Below, in pieces: positions 55,880 through 64,000 of a stretch of 64,000 nucleotides of DNA. Under the pieces are notes generated by a model that was given only the letters and a program-made list of their open reading frames with translations, was not told where the DNA came from and ran no database searches. The first letter of the stretch is position 1. Each line of letters starts with the position of its first letter. The stretch is from Mytilus edulis (taxonomy: Eukaryota; Mollusca; Bivalvia; Mytilida; Mytilidae): positions 73,173,335 through 73,237,334 of the forward strand of contig NC_092354.1 of NCBI RefSeq assembly GCF_963676685.1, given 5' to 3'. Made by a program: the position numbers and the translations under genes.

Positions 55880-58800
55880 CTACAAAAAGGTACATGACAT
55901 ATAATATTATATAAAAGAGGGACGAAAGATACCAGAGGAACACTCGAACTCATAAATCGGAAAGAAACTGACAACGCCATGGCTAAAAATTAAAAAAACA
56001 AACAGACAAATAATAGAACACATGACACAACATAGAAAACTAAAGAATAAACAACATGAACCTCACCTAAGTGTTATGGACATTATCAGGTAAATATACA
56101 ATATTAGGTCAATGTCAGGAAAATATAATCATTTTTGTATGAGACTGAGAAACTGGGGAAGGGCGAGGTCCTTCCCCGGTTTTGCGCCGAGTACAAAAAA
56201 GTTGATATTTTTATGACATTGACCTAATATTGTTTTTATACTGCAATTTAAATTAATACGTTGATATCTTTTTAAATCGTAACAAAAATTAAACTTATTT
56301 TCATCCCTTAATGAACCCTTGATTGTGGAGAAAGTGTTCCATGATGAAATTGACATTATACAAAATATGCTACTATATTAAGAAATAAACACGTTTGTTT
56401 TCCCGTTTGAACATGTTGAATGGTTTTACACTAGAAATGTTGGGGCCCTTTATAGCTTGTTATTCGGTGTGAGCCAAGGCTCCGTATTGAAGGCCGTACA
56501 TTGACCTATAATGGTTTACTTTTATAATTTGTTATTTGGATGGAGAGTTGTCTCATAGGCACTCACACCACATCTTCCTATATCTATCTACAGGTAGTTG
56601 CAGAATGAATTGGAGTACTCATATATCATTATTTTCTATAATTTGGAACAAATAGGTCCTGTGTGTTATTATGTTCTGCTGTAACACTTCTGTCCAATAT
56701 GATGGAAGGGTTGAGCCATTACAAAGCTGTTAAATCCCGCAACATACAAAATGTGCATTTTTCAAAGCATGAAACATGTAACTCATTGGTTGTCGTTTTT
56801 TCATTTCTGTCATATTGCTTTTACGTCAATTCATGGTAGTGTATAAATTAGGACGTCTTATCGTCTTAAATTATTTATAAAGCGATGTTTTTACAGATGA
56901 GTATACGGTATAGGATTTCCTCATTTTTGAAAGCAACCTCTGACCTATAGTTACTTTATCGTCGTTATTGTGAAACTTATCGACTGCTGTCTTATTCGAA
57001 ACATAGCACGTAGTTTTATTTCTGTATTAAATAATTATGTTAAACGTTTCAGTAGATGATAACAAAAAACGACAACTTATTGCATGTGATGTTCAAAATT
57101 TCTTTCTAAATGTTCAAAACAGATCGTCAATTTATATATAGTCGATTTTTTTCCGGCTTCAACATGTTTAAGCTGTTTGCACTTTGTAGTGAAGTAAAAA
57201 ACAATCTACACAGCATAATTAAAATCTTCGTATTTTAAGAGTTTTATTATCAACATAAATATGCTGGGTATATATCAATAGACTTTGAACTTGTCATTAG
57301 CAATTGTAAACACGTGTCATACCTTGAAAGAAAAACACCAACAATGATACATATTACAAGCAAGACTCCTACTATTCCTCCAACAATGGCAGCATAGTCC
57401 GGACCACCTAAAAATACCGTGGAATGATATGTCAATAAAAAGTTAAGGAATACGTTATTTAATGGTTTAAACATATTACATTGATTTCAACATTTCATTA
57501 ATGTTTGTATGATACAAAACAACAGAATGACAGAATGAACACAATAGAGATTTTGAGATCAAATCTGTATTACAATTTGTTCGCATCAAATGATTATAGG
57601 TTGTTTTAAAATTGATATATATTTTATATTCCTTAAATGTATTTAATCAGTATCCTACATGGTTGTTAAAATTATTCGTAAAGGTATGTTAATTTTTTTT
57701 TACTGAAAATCTTGAATGAAAAAATCAACAGCAACACTTTAACTAGATGTTCTGACTTAATTCAAATAATAACTTTACCTACCATGAGACTCCGTAAATA
57801 TGTCACCACCAGGTATGATATTTCCTGTAATAATTAATAACTTACGAATAATACACAGATAGGATAAATTTACTAGATGCTCGTAAATGAAATGCATAAA
57901 TCAAAATAATTCATAGTTTAACGTCTGTTTTTTTTTTTTTATTAGGGTACATCTATATCATGATCGATTCCTTCGAATTTGTTCAGACGTGGTGTTTATA
58001 TTGATTATCATATTCTTTGATATAGTGATATAGATTCAATCACAAATATAATGGCAGTAATGACAAAATATCGTTTAAAGATGCTAACATTTCGATTTTA
58101 AGCTCATGCTATATCGGTCTATAAATTTGTTGTTTAGGCGAAAGTTGATTAAGATGATTTCAACCAACAGATCAACTTATTGTATATAAACGCAAGAGTA
58201 TAACTTCAACTAAAGCACTTTACCCACCATAAGTAGTTCTCATATTGCTATCAGTAACAGTTGTAATGACATGGTTATTACTGTTATTACGTGATGTTTT
58301 ACTGCCATCTGAAATAACAGACAATATATGTTTTAATTAAACCAAAAAGTGCAAAGGTTTAATAATGAAAGTGTGTATACATCGACAATTTTCTATTTTT
58401 CAAGTAGATAAAACAATGGTATTTTACTGACTCATTGTTGTCAATAATAAGATTATACGCGACTTTTATATGAGTGAAATGTTAAGCTAGCTACAGAACC
58501 AGGTTTTATCTGCCATATTTTACAACATGATGTGTCTGTACTAACTCAGGAGTATGACTCTTGATTCAATTCGGTTTATGTGTCTGAGCTTTTAATATTG
58601 CCATTTGATTAGGGGCCTTCCGTTTTGATTTGGCATGGGAGTTAGATTATTTTGTTAGTTTAACGCGTATACTAATAGATTGAAACGTGTATTACGCTGA
58701 ATAATTGTTAACAGAGTTTGCGTTATTACTCTTTTTTTTTAAATTTAAGGAAATTTTTTGGATATATTTTCTGTTTGTCTGTTTATCACTCAACGCATGC

Positions 58801-61007
58801 ATCCTATAATGTAGTATGCATTATGGTTTGCAAAAGTTGCATAATTTTGAAGTTTCACTCTACTGTAGAAAGTACTATTTTACCATTAACATCTGAATAT
58901 TATTCAATAACATACCTTTACAATGAAAAAAGATGCTGGTCACCATATCGATAGGACTGCTGTATTTCATAGAACAACATGGCGATTCATTACAAAGATT
59001 ATACAGTTTCTTCTTTGTATTCGTCATTTTCTGTGGAGGATATCTATAAGCTGGGCAGTTGATGGAACCATCCCATATATCATCAATCACAATGCTTTTA
59101 TTTGCTGGACAAATTATATTTACTGTAGTACTGTCGTGTATTGGTATACATTCTGCATATTAAAATCATCATTTGTCAATATAAAGACGGTTTATATCGG
59201 ATATGTTCCTTACGTCGTAACTACAATCTAATTCCCTTTTCACAAAAAATATGACCTACTGACATATATTTTTTGTCGGATTTGTTATAACATGAGCAAC
59301 ACAATGAATGCCACATGTTGAGCAGGATCTGCTTACCCTTCCGGAGCACATAAGATCATCTCCAGTTTTTGGTGGGATACATGTTGTAAGTGTTTAGTTT
59401 TCTATGTGAAGTCTTGTGTACAATTATTTGTCTGTTTGCCTTTTTTTTATTTTCTAGCCATCGAGTTGTCAGTTTATTCTTAATATATGAGTTCAACTGC
59501 CACTTTGGTATCTTTTGTTATTGTTAAAAATGTAGTTTATGTCAGGTTATTTTCAAAAATGTAGTTTATGTCAAGTTATTTTCAAAAATATAATAAAAAG
59601 TATATGGGTAACCGAGATTCCACGATACAGTTTGTGCAATATTGTCCTATTTTGTATAGATTATGCTTCCAAATCCCTATTGAAAACAACAGCATTACAT
59701 TTAAAACAAAACATGCACAAATAGCTCCAATAATTTGGTTTCAGATAAGAAAAAGAAAAAATGGACTAAATTTCTTGCTACGTGATAAAAACTGCAAATT
59801 ACCAACACATGATAATTCACGAGTTACGTTGTCTGAATTATCTCCCTTTATCTTGCAATGTTGAGAAATTGATATACATGTAGTACATATATTATGTTCG
59901 AGATTTGCAGATTAAAAAAAATAATTTGGACTAACTGTTATCTACTTTTACAAAATCCAAAATGCAGGAGGACACGCAACCAACCTTTAATAAACAGTAT
60001 ATAATTGGATGCTTAGTAAGTACAATCAATAACTACACACTAACGAGTGGAAAACATTAGCAAAAAAGCAAATAACATACGTTGGTCCTCTTTCTATACA
60101 AATGTTACATGTAAGTTCTACTGTAGTTTCTATTACGTATTTAAAGAATACAAGTAGATGTTATACTAGTACCTGTACACTGAAAACGTAGGTTGAGGTA
60201 TTGATAGTTTCGGTTCATGTAAGATCTATAGAATGGCAATTTGCATAAAGAAATACTTTCGCAACTGACGAGTAATTGAACATTGAATATTTGTTTTGAT
60301 TGAGATTGATTAAATTCACAGCTGCGTTCGTTGTCATACCAAATTTGTTCCACGTATACGCTTTTATCATCTTTGCACTTAATTTGCCCATAACTATATT
60401 GACCAGTGTGAAGTTTTCCTTTAATAGAGATGCATGTTTCACCTGAAATAAAGGAACTTATGAAAAATTTGAATTGAAATTCTTTGTTTAATTGTGTATT
60501 TAAATGAGTATGAAATGACGTTTAGTTCATACATGCAGTATATGAAAGTGCCACCTTTCATTAAAAATATTGTTGTTTTACGAAAACGAGTGTATGGTCA
60601 GTTAAGAACATCAAAAATACTTTAACTAGACCAAACTCCCCTGCAGTTCCAGTTCCGATCCGCATACGGTCCCGAATACTACTCTACACTAATTGATGGA
60701 GTAAAGTAAAATATTTCCGGAACGGAGACGATCACTGTCCGGAGTTTGTAACTAGATATGACATCAGTAAATGATTGTTAGTCAGATGAGTTTTTCTACT
60801 TTTAAAAAATCTGTTAAAAATTCACCGACCTCTGTTGACATGCAATTATAATTCTTAAACTATAAATAAAACGACCTAAAAATAGAAAGTGTTAAGTATG
60901 AATCACAAAACAATATTAAAATAAAGTAACAAACCATAAGTCCGATAACTAGCAAAGGCACATTCTATCCAGAAATTAGTAGCAACTACGATAATAAATG
61001 CTAGCAT
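55519..61007 (-). CDS. Receptor gene 4: two-lectin-domain type I membrane protein, intact
   Basis: Seven exons on the minus strand: signal peptide 60935-61007, lectin-like A 60173-60442, lectin-like B 58916-59152, stalks 58228-58308 and 57783-57824, transmembrane 57323-57407 and cytoplasmic 55519-55879. All junctions are GT/AG with matching phases. The total is 1149 nt, a 382-residue protein with no stop. Expected topology is lectin-like domains outside, about 40 residues of Ser/Thr-rich stalk, one membrane span and a 119-residue tail with tyrosine motifs including ITYSHL. It is the best-preserved member and closest to gene 1. The role is presumed glycan or microbe recognition with signalling (inference). 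The assignment to SUEL-type lectins rests on cysteine spacing only. Confidence 0.82.
55912..56066 (-). repeat. Young insertion of a dispersed repeat in gene 4 intron
   Basis: AGAGGGACGAAAGATACCAG to AAACAACATGAACCTCA interrupts sequence that is continuous in gene 1 (13386 region). It is the reverse complement of the tail repeat at 46370-46500 (TTTCGTCCCTC, GAGTTTGACTGTCC, TTTTCTATGTTG). Confidence 0.85.
56098..56228. repeat. Foldback repeat in gene 4 intron
   Basis: ACAATATTAGGTCAATGTCA and TGACATTGACCTAATATTGT form terminal arms, with a GC-rich inner hairpin around GAGGTCCTTCCCC. Absent from the corresponding gene 1 intron. Confidence 0.88.
57323..57407 (-). CDS. Gene 4 transmembrane exon
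   Basis: 85 nt. GPDYA is followed by AIVGGIVGVLLVICIIVGV and a basic end, with donor GTATGA, as in gene 1. Confidence 0.88.
57783..58308 (-). CDS. Gene 4 stalk exons (two)
   Basis: 58228-58308 (81 nt, GSKTSRNNSNNHVITTV...) and 57783-57824 (42 nt, NIIPGGDIFTESH). Phase 1-1, Ser/Thr/Asn-rich, with an NNS sequon. Orthologous in order to the two stalk exons of gene 1. Confidence 0.75.
58916..59152 (-). CDS. Gene 4 lectin-like exon B
   Basis: 237 nt, phase 1-1. It reads CIPIHDSTTVNIICPANK, IVIDDIWDG, NCPAYRYPPQK, LYNLCNESPCC and SIFFHC. The ICPANKSIVI core matches the SUEL 'L-x-C-P...I-x-I' element well. Confidence 0.7.
59195..59525 (+). repeat. Retroelement 3' tail repeat
   Basis: TCGGATATGTTCCTTACGTC, GGATTTGTTATAACATGAGC and ATCTGCTTACCCTTCCGGAG parallel 46185-46510. 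It lies in gene 4's intron between the two lectin-like exons. No ORF. Confidence 0.82.
60173..60442 (-). CDS. Gene 4 lectin-like exon A
   Basis: 270 nt, phase 1-1. It reads ETCISIKGKLHTG, YGQIKCKDDKSVYVEQIWYD, SCESISLCKLPFYRS and YLNLRFQC. The C-terminal YLNLRFQC is close to the 'KYLxVxYxC' end typical of SUEL-type lectin domains. Confidence 0.75.
60935..61007 (-). CDS. Gene 4 signal-peptide exon
   Basis: MLAFIIVVATNFWIECAFA, then SYRTY and donor G|GTTTGT in phase 1. It has a good hydrophobic core and AFA cleavage motif. Confidence 0.78.
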
Positions 61008-61029
61008 TTTGAATATTAAGAAACATGTT

Positions 61030-61165
61030 CTAATTCATTTTAAGTTTAAATGAAAAAGCTCATTCAGTGGTAGAAAATAGATACTTATGAATCAATAGTC
61101 TGATTAATATCATCCCTCTTTCGATGAATATACTAATACAATATAAGTACAAGGAAACATACACT
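61030..61165 (-). promoter_or_regulatory. Conserved sequence upstream of gene 4 start
   Basis: GATACTTATGAATCAA, TCTGAT and CAATATAAGTACAAGGAAAC resemble 20800-20885 (GATACTTACGCATCAA, CATATAAGTACAAAGAAAC). On the coding strand the block contains ACTTATAT, a possible TATA region. Conservation against a decayed gene copy makes it only suggestive. Confidence 0.35.
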
Positions 61166-62460
61166 ATTTCTCAAAATTTAAAAGAAAAATGTATTCGGCG
61201 ATTACGTGTATATTTGACTTTCCAGTATTGTGTATTTTGTCTGATTTAGTCTTAAGTTAGCCTGTGAAATTTGTGAACAGATATGCTTTCTTTCTTTCTT
61301 AATTACATATCCATCTTAGTATTTTTCATCATTTGCAAGATAAGACAAAAGTATTTCAAAAAGTTTACTTCAAATAAAATTTGTCTTGGTCATTGTATGA
61401 ATGTTAATTTCCGAGTAATGTCGTAAGCCTCTTTTTAATTTTACAATTTACAAGGGTGATGCCAAATAATAGTGATCATTATTATAGGTTGCATTTCAAT
61501 AAATATGGACAAATCAATTTCCCAAAATATCTCCTTTTACTATTTAAACTGTTTCAAAGTTGATTGAAAGTTTAATTAAAATCAAATTCTAGTATGGAAA
61601 GTTTTCTGTAAATACGTAGGGTTAGGCAGAGTATTTCTCAATATGTGTATGCATTTATTATCTGAGGGCGTACTCTGTTCTACCCCTCCGTTTACTTTTA
61701 ATCCTCCTGATAATTTAATGAGGTCGCTATCTAACATAATTTTTACTGGAAACATATCAAGGTGAGTCACTATGAGATTATATAAAGCAACCGTATCATG
61801 GAACCAGTAGATTAATCAAATCTCCATCAAAATATATATTTGAGAAAAAAACTGCAGGTCAATCAAATAAATGAAGAACATTGACAGGGTATTTATCCGT
61901 CTGTTATAACATTTATAGACTCCATAGATGTGTCAAGCAATTACTTTATATACCATGAACGATTTTTCAAGTAATAAAGCAATATTTGAATGATTTAAAC
62001 AGAAAGTTATTTATAAACCAAGCTAGATATACCACAGAATCGAAATACGTAAAGTTTTCTAAAATTGTTCTTCTCCTTGAAGAAAAGCCGTCATAAGTTT
62101 TTATTCAATTCATTTGATAACTAATGTGTATACGTTTTCAAACTACATTTGTTTTCTTCAAAATTATATGTAAATGTTTGTTATATTGACACATATTCGA
62201 AGTTAAAACTGAGACAAGGTTGGTACTGTGAGCATACCTCAAACAAACCTTTCCGCCTCCTTGCAAAGTGCATGAGTCGTTAAGAGAAAAACAAATATTC
62301 GAACAAACAAAATAGGTATAACAAACGGTCCCTTAATCTTGTCATTTCATCTTTTCCATCAGTATCGAAATATTGCAGATTTAACAAATGCTGTATTCTT
62401 CTAGTACACCAACCGCGTTTTGAAGATAATACAAATTTATCCTATCTTTACTTCACAATA
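61166..62460. other. Intergenic region right of gene 4
   Basis: About 1.3 kb of AT-rich sequence in which I see no gene or clear repeat. Confidence 0.4.
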
Positions 62461-62463
62461 CTG

Positions 62464-62900
62464 AAGACGTTGATGTCTAGAATGTCGGCACATACAACAT
62501 TGTACAATAGTATTTTTAAGTTTGAAGGCATTAATGAGGTGTTTAACGAGAAGTCGATGTTCTACCAAACAATTTCACAACTTGTTCGCTATGCCCGTGT
62601 CTGTTGTGACGTTTTTGATTTTAACGAACGCAACCTATGTATTACTGGTAAATTATTAAACTAGGGATATCGTTACCATAAATTACTTAAAACCTTAACT
62701 AAATTTTTCAATAGATATAAAGATTAGGTTTTGAAGTGTGGTTGTACCTGTAGAAAACTTATTTCAAACGGGATAGCACATCCTCATTTTTACGGAAATG
62801 TTGTTAATCGTGCCCGGAAATTTAGAAATGATCCATGTAAACTTGTCGCTCCTTTAAATAAACTTATTCTAAAAAGTTACCTATTCAACACTGTAATAAG
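62464..62900 (+). mobile_element. Retroelement ORF fragment
   Basis: ORF 62470-62664 has FNEKSMFYQTISQLVRYARV and ITGKLLN, matching in layout the 45841 fragment (YGVYISQLMRYSRVC...LTRKL). ORF 62731-63087, in the same frame after a stop at 62662, begins CGCTCRKLISNGIAHPHFYG. It looks like the C-terminal region of the same kind of retroelement protein, diverged and broken. Confidence 0.45.
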
Positions 62901-63344
62901 ATCATTGAATGTTGTTTTTATTGGTATAAATATTGATTTTGTTATCAGTAAATTAAAAGCTAATTTAATATTACTAGTATGTCATATACATATACATATT
63001 CATGGATCTACAATCTGTCGATACCTGTTACTTGGCATTGCACAAGGTCATGGTTTTCTCTGGCTGTTTATGAAGTCTTTACACTAAATCCATTGGATGT
63101 TGGATGTGTACGGATTGGTAGTTTAGTCTTAGATGCATAATTTTTTTTATTAGTTGTTAGTGGCTTTGGACTAGCTGTCAGATAACTGCGAGTACTCTCA
63201 GATCTGTTCATTGCGTCTTTTTGTGTCAGGATGTATAAGTACCCGACCACGTCCACTTGTATTTTTGTCCATCTGATGAGTTAAGCCTTTTTCAACTGAT
63301 TTTTATAGTTCATTCTTATGTTGTACTGTTATACCACTGTCCCA

Positions 63345-63670
63345 GGTTAGGGGAGGGTTGGAATCCCGCTAACATGTTTAACCCCGCCACATTATTTATG
63401 TATGTGCCTGTCCCAAGTCAGGAGCCTGTAATTCAGTGGTTGTCGTTTGTTTATGTGTTACATATTTGTTTTTCGTTCATTTTTTTACATAAATAAGGCC
63501 GTTAGTTTTTCTCGTTTGAATTGTTTTACATTGTCTTATCGGGGCCTATTATAGCTGACTATGCGGTATGGGCTTTGCTCATTGTTGAAGGCCTATAGTT
63601 GTTAATGTCTGTGTCATTTTGGTCTTTTGTGGATAGTTGTCTCATTGGCAATCATACCACATCTTCTTTT
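63345..63670 (+). repeat. Dispersed repeat (also 50790-51150)
   Basis: See 50790-51150 for shared phrases. This copy extends through TGCGGTATGGGCTTTGCTCA to CATTGGCAATCATACCACAT. Confidence 0.85.
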
Positions 63671-63699
63671 TTTATAAGCAGTGTTTTTTTTATTTATGA

Positions 63700-63880
63700 T
63701 TGACACAAATGAAAAGGATTTAGAAAGAAAATGGAAGATGTTTAAAAAAGACAACAATCCGACCGAAGAAACGAAAACAACAGAAGTCCACAAATGGATC
63801 CTCAACACATCGAGAAATGCCCACAACGGGATGTCCATTTTAAGAGGGTTATTACGTAAAGTTCATCATGACATAACGTA
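63700..63880 (+). repeat. Dispersed repeat, relative of 44244-44400
   Basis: GACAACAATCCGACCGAAGA, AACAACAGAAGTCCACAAAT, GGATCCTCAACACATCGAGA and AATGCCCACA follow the same plan as 44260-44350. The ORF 63681-63881 over it is not considered a gene. Confidence 0.6.
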
Positions 63881-63911
63881 ACTCTTTGGTGATCGTTTGT
63901 AAAAAACCTAC

Positions 63912-63956
63912 CAGAACAATTTGTACTCTAATTATCATCTGGTATATTACTGGCAC
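63912..63956 (-). pseudogene. Decayed stalk exon at right edge
   Basis: It has the stalk pattern ASNIPDDN and donor GTAGGT, but the acceptor is CATAT in place of CATAG and there is an in-frame TAG. It suggests that remnants of the receptor family continue beyond the window. Confidence 0.45.
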
Positions 63957-64000
63957 ATATGACAATCAATAGTTTTCTCATAAACATAGCGTAGAAACAG

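Noticed and set aside
59568..59864. 98-codon plus-strand ORF in gene 4 intron
   Set aside because: Antisense to the gene, AT-rich, no recognised motif and no paralogous counterpart in gene 1.
1..64000. tRNA, rRNA or other structured RNA genes
   Set aside because: No convincing tRNA cloverleaf, rRNA segment or snRNA motif was recognised by eye. A covariance-model scan (tRNAscan, Rfam) would be decisive.

Overview
The window is eukaryotic, AT-rich, intron-bearing and dense in repeats. It is most probably from a marine bivalve of the Mytilus type. That assignment rests on multi-exon genes with GT/AG phase-1 introns, many short dispersed repeats of a style I associate with mussel genomes, Tx1/L1-like LINE coding sequence, a DIRS-type tyrosine-recombinase element and a Mutator-like transposase fragment. 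It is inference, not a database match. Nothing prokaryotic was seen.

Left end (1-12706). A stretch that is duplicated at the right of the window (about 846-2082 resembles 52291-55246) has received several insertions. They are a Mutator-like transposase exon (46-845), a foldback repeat (about 1167-1600) and a large Tx1/L1-like LINE (2099-12690). The LINE has a 16-bp target-site duplication, an AATAAA signal and a short A tail, and the paralogous unoccupied site is at 55247-55262. A second element (5121-7796) sits inside LINE ORF2. It has perfect split direct repeats (A1 - ORFs - B1A2 - spacer - B2) and two intact ORFs, a zinc-knuckle Gag-like protein and a tyrosine recombinase, with no reverse transcriptase between them. 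A third insertion (about 10440-11212) ends in a long hairpin.

Rest of the window (12707-64000). On the minus strand lie four tandem paralogous genes, reconstructed exon by exon from splice sites and phase. Each has a signal-peptide exon, one or two cysteine-patterned exons resembling SUEL/galactose-binding lectin domains, a variable number of tiny Ser/Thr/Gly/Asp-rich stalk exons (all phase 1-1), one 85-nt transmembrane exon (phase 1-2) and one terminal cytoplasmic exon with conserved tyrosine motifs. Gene 1 is 13005-19233, with its first lectin exon frameshifted. Gene 2 is 23990-34561. Gene 3 is 37781-50093, with its terminal exon duplicated in a 2.85-kb tandem duplication and the proximal copy carrying a stop codon. 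Gene 4 is 55519-61007 and intact, 382 codons. The exon lengths of genes 2, 3 and 4 sum to multiples of three, which supports the models.

The genes look like a birth-and-death family of type I membrane lectin-like receptors with ITIM-like tails, plausibly for recognition or immunity. Decayed stalk exons, a decayed signal exon, a tandem duplication of stalk exons and young intronic insertions show ongoing turnover. The strongest leads are the RT-less split-direct-repeat recombinase element and the receptor cluster with cassette stalk exons and duplicated tails.
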